Positions 15,501 through 27,971 of a stretch of 64,000 nt of DNA are shown here, piece after piece (positions within the stretch are counted from its first letter, which is position 1; each line of letters opens with the position of its first letter). The stretch lies in contig NC_092602.1 in NCBI RefSeq assembly GCF_047663525.1, positions 10,289,501-10,353,500 on the forward strand, read 5' to 3'. The DNA comes from Anas platyrhynchos (lineage: Eukaryota > Chordata > Aves > Anseriformes > Anatidae). The position numbers were made by a program, and so were the translations under genes. The notes below the pieces were generated by a model. It was not told the DNA's origin. It worked only from the letters and a program-made list of their open reading frames with translations, and made no database searches.

Positions 15501-18500
15501 TTCCAACGGGATCCCAGGTCAGCCCTTTCACCAAGCCAGAATGCCCCTTTAAAGTGGCAAGAATTTCTGTACACACAGACAAAAAAAAAAAAAAAAAAAA
15601 AGTAAAGAGTAGTGTGTGGTTACTATTATGTCTTTTAGGACAGACTGTTAAAGAGATTTATGACATCTTGTTTAAACAGCATATTGAACATAACCTCTTT
15701 TAATGTACAGATGACAACATAGCAACAATACTGGAACATATACTTAAGCTTAAATTGTATAAAAAAGAGATAAAAAACACTGTTGACAGAGGAAGGGGTC
15801 CAAAACTCTTTATAAAAATACATCAAAACAGGAAGAGAATACTAGCAGAGCTCAGGCAGTTTAGAATAGCATGTTCAAGCAATGGAAAGCAGCAGTTTAG
15901 GTGGAACTTCAGTTAAATATTCATCCTTTCCTCTGTACCCAAAGATTATCACAACATATTCAACTTTTTCAAAGACGTGACTGAAGAGACACACAAGCCT
16001 GGCAGACCTGGTAACCTATTTTCAGCCATTCTCTTGCTTATCAGTCTGTTAGAGAATAGGCTGCGAGCACTGCACTGGCTACACAGTTAGCTTGAAAGTA
16101 TAAAAACCTCCAGCATCAGTACTGGGAGCAACCCTAAAATAAACTGCAGTGTCTGAGCAACACCCAATAGGAGTTTTAGTTTACATCAAGTTATGTGATA
16201 AGAAGCAACCAAATAAAGGCACAAGTTCCTTAACTGCTGCGGACCTTTGCAGGTCAGCTGGAGGCCTTGGGACTTAGTGAATTGCCAGCACTGCAGCAAT
16301 GGAAGAAGCAAAATGGCCATCAAATGTAACACTGTAAAATGTAAATGCAAGAATGTAAGTAGCTTTTGTTACTGTGACAGGGTGCTAAGGCTGCCCTAGC
16401 CCTTCCTTCTTCCTCCTCATTACATAAGGCCACGCTGGTTACTTAATATCAAGCTGAAGTTGTATATATTTGGGATACTGAAGAGATGGTAAAGAAGAAA
16501 GTGCATGTAACAATGACCTTCATGTAAGATCAGGAGCATAATCTGAGTGTAACTGTTGTCTACAGCAGCATGGAATCCAATGCTCACCAACAACCAAATT
16601 TGGAACAGAGACTGACTCACCATATTGCAAGCATATCAATCTCATAAGACAGGCAACCCATTGTCACACAGACATTTTCACAGTCCCTGACATACACCCA
16701 TGGAGGGGATAATTTATTCCAAAGCATTACATACTCACATATCTGAAATGTAAGATTTCTCACCTGGAAATTTCACAGCATTCCAGATGACAACAGTGTT
16801 ATCCACACTACACGATGCCAACCAGGCATCGTGTGGAGACCATGCTACATCCATGACATCTGTTTGGAAACAATATAAAACATCATCAGTAATCAAAAAA
16901 TCCATTTTTTTTTTTTTTTTAAATAACTTGTGAGGCAACACCTTTTCCATCACTGAGAAATGACTATTTCTGAGTACCAGTAGAGTGGAAGCTAAGAAAG
17001 AACGTAGGAAAATGGAATTGATGCACTCCAATTTATAATGTTTAATGACACACACATCCAAGACAGAATGCAGTATTTAGTGATTATAGGAAGTACTAAA
17101 GCCTGTATAAAGTACTTCACCTTGCTTTGAATGAAAAAGTAACAGATATTGTAATGTAGTCACTTTATTCCAACATACCTGGACTGACCAAAGTGATTTT
17201 TAATCTTGATTTCATTCATAGTTCACATCAGCAAACAGAAAATGCATTTGAAATTACCTGGCTTATTCATCTTTTGCATTGCACTTTAGTATTTTTTTCT
17301 AAATGAATCCTAATATTCTGTTTTACAGAACTTGATCTTTGCCTATCAAGAGATTATAGTGAAATATAAATTCCTTAGTTAATAATTATTCTATTACACA
17401 GTTTGCCAGGAGTTACTTGCCAAATTGACATTTTGATTAAAAATCACATTTTTGTTAGATTTTTACTGTTGCCACTAAATTTAAGTTTTGAGCATGAAAA
17501 TGCAATAGTAAAATAGTTTTTCAAAATGTGTACATTTCAAATTATGTTCATTCTGCACCTGTCAACTTACCCCCTGAATGGCTTCTGAGAATTGATACAC
17601 ACCTCCACTGCTCAACGTTAGTAAGTTTGCTACTAGAACCAAACACAGTGCTCGGTCCAATATATCTAATTAAAATAGAAACAATGGTTAGCAACAGAAC
17701 CACATCATATTTTTCATGGTTTCTTTCTAAAGAATATCAGCTGTACGGTACAATTTTATTTTATATTCAGTTATTCCTGAAAAAAAAAATATATTTTTTC
17801 ATAGAAAGTAATTCCAGTTATTAAAAAAAAATAGCTTCAGTAAAATTTATCATGCCCACCAACAGCAAAAAATGCTAGTATTTACGCTAACTTTTCAAAT
17901 TTCATCACGAAGTTTTCTTCAATGCCAGAAGAAAATGTCTTAACCACTAGACAGGAATGTGACTGCCCAGGTAGACACACTCTCCATCCCAAGAAACAGG
18001 ATAATAGACTAAATCTCCAGTATCAATGATGTGATACCACAGGTTTCAGCTCCATATGCACTAACAGACTAGACAGTGTGACTTACTTGAAATAAAATAC
18101 AAAATTGAGAAGGAGGAAACATGCTTACGCGGCTCGTTTCCACACCATAATCAATTTGTCATCTCCCCCTGAAGCCAAGTAAACTCCATTATTTGACCAT
18201 CGCACACAGTTCACACAAGCTGAAATGTAGAAAAGAGTTTGTAAGAAGAAAAATGAGAACAAATTGTTCTAGACTGGGGTACAGAATTTATAATAAGCAA
18301 AGCTAGGCAGGAGATGTTTAGGATTTAGGTGTGCTTTTTCCTCTCAAAGCAGTTACTCTGTCTGCTTTAGATAAATGAATTGGTACTTATCTGTCAGTAA
18401 CAGTTGAAGAACTTAGTTTTAAAAACTATTCATTATTTAAAAAAGCTTCACCAAAAGCAGTTCAAAAGGAGAAATATTAATATTAATCTAGGAAAAGAAA

Positions 18501-21500
18501 CTGCTTGTAGTAAATTAAGTGGGATTAAAAAGGAAAGGAAGAAAACAAGCATCTTGAAGAAAAAAAGGGACAGCTTGTTCAGGTAACCATTTCTTTTACA
18601 TATAATATGCAAAAAAAACAGAATAATTTAGAACTATAATTGATATACTTCATATGTTGTTTCCTTTACATTTATTCCTTCTCTTGATCTTTCCTTCAGA
18701 GCTTACCAGTTTCTCAGAATGTGCATTATTACTTTGTGGTCACTGCTGGAATAAGTCTACAGGGAGATTTCCAACAGTATCTGTATTTTTCTGTGTATAT
18801 TTCCACATCTTAAGATTTTCTACTCAACATCTAAAAACATGTATACAAAATATGAGACCCCTCTGATGTGTTTTATTGATTCTTTACCACTGGACAGGGC
18901 ATGCTTTCTGTAATTATAAACAAATGTATTGCTTTAGCAAACTACCACCAGTCAGTAAAAAAAAGCCAACAACAGATCTGTTACCTAAATGATTGTCCAT
19001 CTGACAAAGCATCTTGGGAATATTTTCATTCTTTTCATCTTCCTCTTTCAGGACAGGAGCCATATTCCAGATCACAACTTTCCCAGAATCCTGGCCTACA
19101 GGTGAACAAAAAGACCATCCTTTTAAATACACGCAAAAGGCAAAAGAGCTTTTCAACTTAATATCTGTTCCAGAACAGAGTCAGATTTTGTCACTACTGC
19201 AATGGGAACTTTAACGATGCCAACTGTAAGAATGAACTATTTATAGTTAAATTGCATTTAACAGGAGAGAAGATGCATTCAAAATCTAAATTGCAATTAT
19301 GGTAGCCAACAAAATCATTATTTGGATTGCAATACTGAATAATTTTGCATACATTTCTTGAGCTATTCCATTTGTATAATTGGATTTTCTTGACCCAATA
19401 GCTCTATTATTTAGCAGTTCACAAAGCCAAACTTCACATTCAGTTCTTTTTCAAATAAAAAAATAAATTTGGCCATTATGAGCACAACTCAATTATTGCA
19501 GCCATTATCTCAACAGATGTCCAAGAGGATGAGCAGATCAAAAAATGTAACCCTTCCTTCTACAGTAAAAACAGTACTTTTAAATACATATTAATGACTT
19601 ACATAATCAACTGTGTTTCAGATATCTAAGCGATATGTTTTTAAAAGGGACAGAATGATTAAAGTGTTGTGCAGGTAAAGATCATTGTAGCCCAAAATTC
19701 TGGCTTCTATCATTATGTATATATATGCAATATACCTTGTCCTCCTGTTGCAAACTTGGTCCCATCTGGGTGAATGTCCACTGAAAATATTGGCTTTCCT
19801 GAAATTTGAGAACAAGAAGGAACATACTGAATTGTTTTACAGACAAAAGAATGTAGTAATGCCAACGGAACCACAAGTCTTCTGCTTAGTGAATAACCTT
19901 CTTCTTCCAAAAACTATAGTCGTAAGAAATACAGCTGATTAAGAGTTGAAAGCAACATGCAGACAAGAGCGACAGCCTATTAAAAGCGTATATGGAAGTT
20001 ACCAAGCCCTAAGAAACCAGAAATAACCAAGTAGACTTAATCCAGAACGATATGCCAAATGCCTCAAAGCAAAATAATACCACAATACATGCGCCAACAA
20101 AGTAAAACTGTATTCGAGTAAGGAATTTCTTCCAGGTTTCTACAGTTCATTATCTGATGACCTGAATAAAGTTTTGTTTTGGTTTCTGGTTATTTTTTTT
20201 CCCCCCAAATCCTCTTCAATCACAGACCACATGTGTTTGTCACATAATTATCCATCTCAAATTAAAATTCTGTTGTTACAAAATGTGTCTATGCAAAGCC
20301 TAACTTTTAACTTTATAGTTTCCATATAGAAAAAGGAAGACTAACTCCAATACTACTCTTCAAACCTCCGGTTCTCTAGATGTGACTTCTTTCAGAAGAA
20401 AACCAATAATTCTATAAAAACTTAAGCCCTAAGAAATAGCCAACAGAGCTGGGGAACAGCTTTGGAAACCAGACAACCCTTGCTCTCAGCTTATTCTGCT
20501 CTGACCACCAGATCCTATACCCTCTCCTACGTGCTCACTGTTCTTTCAACATTTGCAGAAAGAAAAGGGAGAAGGCAGAAGTAAACTTACTGTCTTTCAA
20601 TGATACCAAAAAGCTAATACCAAGGATTATTTGAGGGAACACATGATTTCCACATTCAAATAACTTCTGGCACCAGTCTGACCATTTACAAACCAGAATG
20701 CTTCTGTAAGCAAGACCACACACACGTCAGTATAAGAGAAGACAATTTGTCCTAACAGCCAAAAGAACAAGCACCCACACACCAACACTACTTTGGTGTA
20801 AATTTCCCATGGATGTAAATTCTTGGATCGTATCTTCATATGTTTGGACATAAATGATAAAACTGTAGAATTTATCCAGATCACCCAACCAGTGGTTTGA
20901 TGCTGCGACTGTATCATTTGTATTCCTTGACATTAATCTGCTAACAAAACCCTTGTCCCAATACCCAGTATTTCTTACTTCTTTCAAGAGATACGTATTC
21001 TGCTTCGTGTATTTTCTCTGTGTTGACTTGTTTTAAGATTTATTTAATTTGGATTTGTATTGCAATGCTGACATGTGATTCCCCTTAAATTTTTTACAGG
21101 CAGCCAAGCAAAGACCTTAACTAGAGTAAGATGGCACTCAACTTGCATTCCTTCCAAGTCCTTTAAACCACATAAAACACAAACTGAGATTTAGCTGTGT
21201 TTTTTCTTCAGACTGTTGAGTTTGAATCTATCTTTTATTCTGCTGACTTGAATGTAGCATACATGGCTAAGCTGGACACTTTGAGAAGCACAGGCAGGAA
21301 GCAAATGTTTTGCCCTACCCAAGATGTAGAAGGTCACTTAAATTAAACCGGTGCATCATTCAAACTAGTTTAACACACTGACATGGAAACGGGTTATTCT
21401 GTAGACCTTACAGGTGGAAGAGGTTAGCTTTTTGATCTGTCAACAATCTTAAGCAAGAAGTTACTACACTCCCAAGTCTACCATCAGACATGAGAGTACA

Positions 21501-24500
21501 GTGCTCCCTCCAGTGAGCCCTTTATCAAAGGTATTTAAGGTCTTTAGCCAGGTACTGACCTGACTCATTTTGTCTACGGATAATTCACAGAAACAGGAAA
21601 CTGTTCCCCAGCAGGTCAGTGTGAACAACCACCTCCAGTACAGGGACACTGATAAGCACAACTATGACTTCCAGAGGCAACACAGCACCTATGAACGAGG
21701 CTTCAGAGTTTAGGCAGTTTGTAGTTAAACAATAGTGCATTTAAAATTGGTTTAACAGATGCAGCTGTCTCATACATGAAGACTTGTTCTAGTAAATATA
21801 ATTATGTATAGACAGATATAACATCTTGCTTGCCTCTCTACCCTTTCTTCCCTGATCTGCTCTGATTCTACCACTCTCCCCTTCCCAAAAGCCTGCATTA
21901 AACAGCAGCGGTGACCAAAGCATGCACTGTTACATGTCTGACAGACACATCAGCTTCTCGTTAATTATGCAAAACAGATATGCTACACATTCTAAATAAC
22001 TGAAATAAGTCATTGCACCTGTTGCTTTGCAGAAATTACTGACATAACGTAGTTTTATTTTGCCTTTACTGGGTCTTAAAACTAGCACGTATCTCTGATT
22101 TCTGCCTTATCTCAGGAGCACAATCCTTGAGAAGCAGTAACGTCAGCCGTGCTCTTTGTTCTAGGGAAAGCTTCTGCACAGATCCACAAATGGGGCTGAC
22201 GATATTTAGCAAATTGCTTTACTTACAGAGTCAGAGGTAACTTGGATACAGATTCACCATAAAAGCCTAAAATTAGCCACATCAGGGAAAATGTCCTTCT
22301 GGACCAGCACTCTGTGTTCAGAAACCAGCACTAGGTACTCCCCAGGGATCTGTAGAACTGCAAGAACACGGTGCTTCTTCCCCAGGGGAATCTTCAAGCT
22401 CCAGAAATTTGCAACTTTCACTTCTTGAACCAGAGGCAGGATGTCTGCATTCAGTGCCTTTGTTCTATAAATTCACCAGGCCATTTCTCAGGTCCATAAT
22501 TACCATCATCAACAGCCCCGACACGGAGACCCACAGCTCAACCACAGGCTCTGAAGAACCACCTGCCTCACGAATCCTGTACCTACGCCCGTTAGTTCAA
22601 CACTCCTTAATTCTTGTACAGGAAAAAAGTAAACCAAAAATCACTTGCCATTCACCCCGTTTCTGCCACTCACAGCTACACACCCATTCACTGTATCTCC
22701 AGCTCAGTCCTCCTGCTCCTGGCCTGAAGAGCCCAGGCCTACCCGGCCATTCCCTGCACAAAAGCTGTTTCACACTGCTGGTCGTTCTGGTCAACCTCTA
22801 CAAGACTCCTTCAGTTCTCCTCGTAATTTTTCTCACTAGAGACATTAGCTTACTAACTGCAGTTCCAGGTTTCTCAAGAGTTCCTACAAATAAGATGCTT
22901 TCATTTACCATATACAGGAAATCTGTCCAACTACACACAGCCTCGGCCTGTCACGCCCTCTCCTTAACAGACATTTTGCATTAGTCAAAATACAAACACC
23001 AACTGCAAAAGACCATGTCACATACTGGCACAGCAGAATAATTACATTGTCTGGATATGGACAAAATATTATTTAGAGCCCAATCTGGATTTTATTTCAA
23101 ACTGCTTTGGATTCAAGATGAGGGGTAACGTAACTAAACAAGCCCTGCTCAACTGTTTGGAGCCCACAGCTTTTGGCCACACCACTTTCATGTGTGCTCA
23201 TCCAGTTCAGCTGTAACTTTTAAAAAGTGGATGAAGGCATAAGCTTAAGCTGTGACGAGCAACCCGGAGAGGAAAGCAACCACTGGTGAACCACCTCAGG
23301 CCCATGGGGCACCAGGACTTCGCTCCTGGCTCTGCTGGGTGAGCACGAACAGCCACCTCTGGATGTCCGCAGGGAACAGAAGCTCCTGGATGCAGAAGCC
23401 TGAGCTTCTACCACCTGCGTGAAAAGGATCATTCTCATCCATTTGTCAGGCAGCAGCACCACGTGTTTCAGCACCAGAAAGTGAGGAGACTCACAGTACT
23501 ATAAGCCAAGCTGGACAGCACCTAACTTGGACCCCGTGGCTAACCCCCAGGCAGAAGCTGTAGCTTTACTACAGAAAGCAGCACATCGCTGCCACAAATG
23601 AATCCGTTTCCTATTTAGCTCAAAGATCACATGAATTTTCACATCACTTTTGGTACGGACATACTCACGAGTTCAGAACTAGGTGAACACATGTGGAGTT
23701 CTCAGTGGCAATTCAAAGTTTCCACGTTACTGGCAAGGGGCACTGAGCTGAAACGCACTGGCCTGGGAAGGAAAATCCTCCAGCAACCTGTCCCAGAGCT
23801 GCGTGTGCTCACAGCTTCTTGGCTGTCAAGAAGCACAGGGCTTGTCTTGATTAAATTAGATTATGTGGTCTTGAAAAAGGGAATAGCTAGTAAGGCTACA
23901 CTTACAAATTTATATCAATTCTTTTAATATCTAAAAGGAATTCTGTAATGTTTTTAAATCAATGTTTGTTCAATACCTTAATGCCTTTCTATATCCCTTA
24001 AATACAGATGTTAAGTTCAACAATCATTAGGCTGTCAGCACAAGTAAGCCAAGGCTTTTGTTTTCAGTTTTATCAATCAAGAGATTTAAAATGATTTTAA
24101 GAAGAGAGAGGAAAGATTACGTGATTACAAGACAGAAATTCAACAAGATGCAGTCATTATCTGGGAGCCTTTTCCTCCCTTTCACAGCTATCAAGGCAAT
24201 GCCATTTACAGTGGTGGATAATGGTCACAAGTTAAAGCTATAAAACTTGTTCCATACTACTTGTGGTTTATAAATTGATCGCAGATATGGAGTTTTTCCT
24301 CATTTCCTTCATTTTCTCAGAGTAACGAAGAAGGAGCCATTATTTAATAGCAACTGCTTCCTTTCCCGGGTCCATGTCCTTATCTGATTACGCCGTTAGA
24401 TCCTGCTGAAATGAACCACAAGGCACCAGGTCCCTCTTCAAAACTGACTGAATGCTGTCCCATGCTTGTAATCGAAGAAGTTTTGAATTTCACACCAGTA

Positions 24501-27378
24501 ATTAAGCATCAAAACAAAATATAAGTGATGGTTAAATAGTAACATTAAGTTTTAAGTGTATTTTAAGATGTTTTCCCCCTCCTTCTTGTCATAGTTTCTA
24601 AAACGTTTAGTTGATGTTATTGAAGTTCCCAACATCACATTGCATGAGGAAGCAAACCAGGTCCATTAAAACCAGAACACCTTCTGACAGCCCAGATGCC
24701 TTGTTGGATTCTTTGCTTTAAGAACCTAAACACATATGATATACTTGTTCGGTTTTTAACTCCAGGCTGTGATCAATAAAATAAAATGACCACTTCATAT
24801 GAATTTTTACCACGACATGAATGAGCTTCTATTTATTTTGCTTCCAGCCCGTCTCAGATACAACATCCACCATGACTCACATATCAATTTAAATATTTAC
24901 ATTCCACCATTACAGCTTGAAGAGATAATAAACTCTATGCCTGTATTTAAACAAAAGCAGGCTCCAATTTCTGCAAGTTGTTATACACCAACAACACCTT
25001 AGGGTTTGCGAGAGTTTCCTGGAACTGCATGGGACTTCCTTTCCAGTAGGGCTAAGCATTTGTTGTCATCAAAAACCAGGGCCCTCAAAAACCCGTGTGC
25101 CAAATCTGTACATCCAACTGTTGGATGTGCGATGCATCTTGATAGAGGTACTGAATGGAAGGAGAACCAAGCCACACGACTTGCACCTTACAGTTGTGCC
25201 CCCCCCCCATTAGACTGCACTTATCAATACTCTTTCCTGCTCCAAGTCAAAGAAACACTGAGGAGATGAACACAACAATTAGAATTTCATGCAATAAGCT
25301 CACATTAATAGTGTGAAAAGCTTACAGAAAATCCATTTGAAGAAGAACTATTTCCAATAAGTACTCACGCAAAGCAACATTAAGAACTCCAAGACAAAAG
25401 CCAGTAGAGCTGAAATGTGCTAAAGTGCTTTTCTAGTAAATGCAGTGTCTCAGCTGAGAAGCATGAGAATCCCAGGTGCATTGAACTTACTTGCTACAAC
25501 ACCGACTTCTGTTGTCGACTATCTCACAGAGACTGTATGCCTGTGAGCATCATCAAACTGGTTCTTGCCAGTTCAGTAACGTACAAATGCCAAAACTGAG
25601 TCGGGGGAAGAAGAGGTAGGAATGGCAGCAATGAACCCGCGCATGAAGAAGCCACTCGTGATCTGGACGCTTGCTCCTGTACCAACACCAGTGAAGCAAC
25701 CTCTTCTGACAGTGGGGAAACAAAAAGAGTAAGGGCTACCAACAAGGAGTCTGCAGCATAAGTATGGACCCTGTCTCTAGAGAAGTATCAGAGCAAATAT
25801 GTAGGCCCATGAAAAGCGATGGGTACAGCTTCTGTGCAGCCAGCCCTGCAGGATCTGGAACCCGGGTATGTTAAAATCGGCTGACTAAACTCACCCTTTT
25901 TATTCTGCACTCCTTGCCCCACGTGTAAGAAGGCATGAATATTATGCAGTCCTGTGTTAGCAGACCTTAAAGCATTTTAGAAATGAAGCCACTGATGAAT
26001 GTCTGTCATAGTTTCATCACCTACAAAACAAAGCAACTTGCCCAAACTCATCCCAGCAGGACAGTGGCAGAAACACAAGATCTGGGACTACCACAGCCCT
26101 GTCTACAGCATTATCCATTAAAAGAAAGTATCATGAGCCTTTATAAATGGAACTTAGCTGCAAATTGCTTGGCAGAAGATGCTTTTCTACAATTCACAAG
26201 CTGGTGAACAGAATACTGAAAACTGCCATACGCTTCAAATACATACCTACTAAAAGGTACACACATTAAAGAAGTAAGGAGAGAAGTTATAGGTCTACTA
26301 AGCTGTGATCTGCAAAGACTTAGGCCAAAGGTTTTATCCAGATGCTCATAACCAGGCTCCAGAGAGACAGAGGACAGCCTGCAGACAAGCAGCCAAAGAT
26401 CAAGATGCAAGTGTTGCATTCATTTAGATTAACTAAGTAAAAATGTAAGGAACACTTCAGAGAAAGCACTTCCACTTTTTTTCCAGTCCCCCACTGCTTT
26501 CCACTAAAAGGCCAGGTTCGTTATGGCCCATGGAGAGTACTTCAAGTAAAGATGCATGGAAATTTCAACTTTAGGCTGAAGTTATGATTCTTAAACCTGC
26601 AGCACGATCACGAAGACAATAAAGCATGCAGGGCCAGCTGTAGAGTTGCATCTGTGGTTTTTAACTCAAAGCACGTTTCTGCAGCTTGGATAAGCTGGCC
26701 TCCCGCTCAGCCTTATGCTAGATATGAATCGGCCGCCTGAGCCGTGCCACTGACATTTGCCATGATGTAAAACCAGGCACTGAGCTGGAGCTGTGCATGT
26801 GAACCCGAGGATAAAACTTGCACGAAGAGAAGCGAGCCCCTCACACGGGATTTCTCCTCCCTGCTGAACCAGGACCTCCTCGGGAGCTCCTCCCCAAGCC
26901 GTGCGAGCTGTACCGCCGCCTGCCTCGCACCGGGCACCCCAGGGAGGCAGCCACAGCCCTGCCAGCACCAGCCCCTCACCCCCAGCCTCCCGCCTCCCCG
27001 CACCCCCGGGACCCCCCCGGGGCTGCAGCCGGGACCCCCCCGCGCCCCGGAGGCTCTCAGGGACCGGAGCTCGGCACCCGGGGGGGGGGCCCCGTCCCGC
27101 ACGGCGGCGGCAGGAGCCCTTCGGCCATCTTCGAGGCTTTCGCTTTTGGCTGCCCGGCTCCTCGGCACCACGGGGCGGCCCCGTCCCGCCGCAGCAGCCA
27201 CCCGCTGCCCCCCCAGACCCCCCACACCCCCTCAATCCCCCCCAAATCCCCCCCCCACCGCCCTGCAACGGCCTCCCGGGGCTCCCCCCACCCCCCACCC
27301 CCAGCACCTGCCCCCCGCCACCTGCCCCCGCCGCCCCTCACCATTGTGGTTGACCCAGGTCGGCTTCAGGAGCTTCAT
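393..27378 (-). CDS. HIRA: HIRA histone chaperone, exons 1-19 (3' part of the gene is off the left edge)
   Basis: HIRA is the scaffold of the HIRA/UBN1/CABIN1 complex, which deposits histone H3.3 with ASF1A independently of replication. Coding exons 1 to 19 in transcript order: 27342-27378, 19736-19798, 18985-19095, 18129-18219, 17571-17665, 16764-16859, 15406-15566, 14328-14495, 13702-13815, 11940-12010, 8715-8820, 7929-8153, 7104-7189, 6562-6756, 4939-5109, 3380-3584, 2764-2868, 1871-2019, 393-554. All introns are GT-AG and the frame holds throughout, giving about 803 residues of roughly 1017 in human. The start is MKLLKPTWVNHNG. Exons 1-11 encode the WD40 propeller, with repeats such as VMDVAWSPHDAWLASCSVDN. 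Exon 13 is the ASF1-binding B domain (about residues 447-475, with TADGRRRITPL). Exon 16 carries a lysine-rich stretch with an AT-hook-like GRPRK (about 649-653). The C-terminal trimerisation/CABIN1 region begins in exons 18-19 and continues off the window. The promoter is shared with MRPL40. Identity is very secure; exon edges come from splice consensus only. Confidence 0.97.
557..583 (+). repeat. A27 homopolymer next to the HIRA exon 19 acceptor
   Basis: An uninterrupted run of 27 A on the plus strand reads as 27 T on the HIRA transcript, directly followed by the AG of the exon 19 acceptor. It is therefore the whole polypyrimidine tract of that intron. Confidence 0.95.
3771..3822. repeat. 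TA/CATA/CA microsatellite in HIRA intron 15
   Basis: This is a compound simple repeat of tatata, cata and (ca)n followed by (ta)n. It lies in the intron between exons 16 and 15, which otherwise shows nothing recognisable. Confidence 0.9.
5220..5250. repeat. 15-bp direct duplication in HIRA intron 14
   Basis: The unit taataactttaattc occurs twice, separated by one base. Confidence 0.9.
7104..7189 (-). other. HIRA: HIRA exon 13, B domain (ASF1-binding)
   Basis: This 86-nt exon translates to NLLKKQVETRTADGRRRITP followed by LCIAQLDTG, which is the conserved HIRA B domain. In the human protein this segment docks on ASF1A, the histone H3-H4 donor, and the double-arginine core RRRITP is visible. 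The acceptor (CCAACAG) and donor (GGGTATG) are on the minus strand. Its near identity to the mammalian form as I know it argues for a working gene. Confidence 0.9.
8222..8340 (-). mobile_element. Truncated CR1 LINE 3' end in HIRA intron 11
   Basis: The plus strand begins with two copies of the octamer atcacaga, then aggttggaagagacct and cgagtccaacc. This is the reverse complement of the avian CR1 3' end, whose sense strand ends in ATTCTRTG repeats. The CR1 sense strand is therefore minus, the same orientation as HIRA. Only about 120 bp of the tail is present, the usual 5' truncation. The 9-mer tgacatcac occurs at 8205-8213 and 8219-8227 beside it. It sits about 70 bp upstream (in transcript sense) of HIRA exon 12. 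This element is the main evidence that the host is a bird. Confidence 0.88.
10759..10790. repeat. AT/CA microsatellite in HIRA intron 10
   Basis: An (at)n run continues into a short (ca)n run, seen directly in the sequence. Confidence 0.9.
11014..11042. repeat. T-rich homopolymer in HIRA intron 10
   Basis: About 29 bases of T are broken by a single C. Confidence 0.9.
12011..13701 (-). other. HIRA: HIRA intron 9, no recognisable features
   Basis: This is AT-rich intronic sequence between exon 9 and exon 10. I see no additional exon, RNA gene or transposon in it. Confidence 0.65.
15581..15601. repeat. A21 homopolymer upstream of HIRA exon 7
   Basis: A run of about 21 A on the plus strand. 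In the HIRA transcript it is a U-run about 15 nt before the exon 7 acceptor (GTGTACAG), so it serves as the polypyrimidine tract. Confidence 0.9.
16905..16920. repeat. T16 homopolymer in HIRA intron 5
   Basis: Sixteen T in a row lie about 45 bp upstream, in transcript sense, of HIRA exon 6. Confidence 0.9.
19799..27341 (-). other. HIRA: HIRA intron 1, 7.5 kb
   Basis: The first intron lies between the 37-nt coding part of exon 1 and exon 2. It is non-repetitive and mostly AT-rich, with the last ~450 bp inside the promoter CpG island. It contains a 191-codon open frame on the plus strand (22409-22984) with no recognisable domain and an unremarkable composition, which I treat as chance. No tRNA, snoRNA or transposon is recognisable. 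As the largest intron in the gene it is the likeliest place for intronic enhancers, but none can be pinned down by eye. Confidence 0.7.
27208..27256 (-). other. G-quadruplex-prone tract in the start of HIRA intron 1
   Basis: Five successive runs of five to nine C on the plus strand, separated by short linkers (27208-27214, 27218-27223, 27227-27231, 27237-27243, 27248-27256), give G-runs on the HIRA-sense strand. They lie within about 135 nt of the exon 1 donor. The pattern fits G-quadruplex or R-loop formation. Confidence 0.6.
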
Positions 27379-27971
27379 TGTCTCCCTCCCGGAGCCCCCC
27401 GCCGGCCTCCGCCCCCGGGACCCCAGGGCGGCTCCCCCCGGGCTGCCTCGGCCGACCGAGCGGCGGAGCGGCGCGGTGCGGAGCTCCCAGCGGCCGGCCG
27501 CTCACCGCCGCGGCCCCGCGCCGCTCTGCCCGCTCTGCCCGGCCCCGCCGCCGCCGCCGGCCGGCGCCGCCTCAGCGCCGCTCCATGCCCCGGCGCCGCC
27601 CGTGCCGCAGCCGCCGCCGCCCGGCCGCATCCCCCGCTCGGCTCCCGGCGGCTCCCGGCAACGCCGGAACTCGGCGCCTTGGCAACCGCCTAAGCGGCCC
27701 GGCGGGAAACAGCGGCCCCCGAGCCCAGCCGCGCCGTTCCTCACGCGCGCCCGACGCCGCTCGCCGCCGCTCCGCCCTCGGGGAGGGACGGGGAGGGACC
27801 GGGCGGGGCGGGGCGGGCGCCCCCTGCCGGGCACGGGGCTGCGGGAGGAGCGCGGGGAGGCGCGGGGGAGGGCGGCGAGCCCCGGAGGAGCGGCCGCGGC
27901 GGGGGGCGGAGCGTGGGGCCGCGGGAGCGCACGGGAGGAGCGGAACCGGGAGCGCGAGCAGGGCCGGAGCC
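27379..27971. promoter_or_regulatory. Bidirectional promoter of HIRA (-) and MRPL40 (+)
   Basis: The two start codons are 593 bp apart and point away from each other. Visible elements include overlapping GC boxes (gggcggggcggggcggg at about 27801-27817), an E2F-like ggcgggaaa (27701-27709) and ttggcaacc near 27679. There is no obvious TATA box, which fits a dispersed housekeeping promoter. Transcription start sites cannot be placed without expression data. Confidence 0.75.

Noticed and set aside
22409-22984. 191-codon open frame on the plus strand inside HIRA intron 1
   Set aside because: No domain, signal or splice context is recognisable, and the composition looks like translated noncoding DNA. 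It could be a chance frame; no expression evidence is available here.
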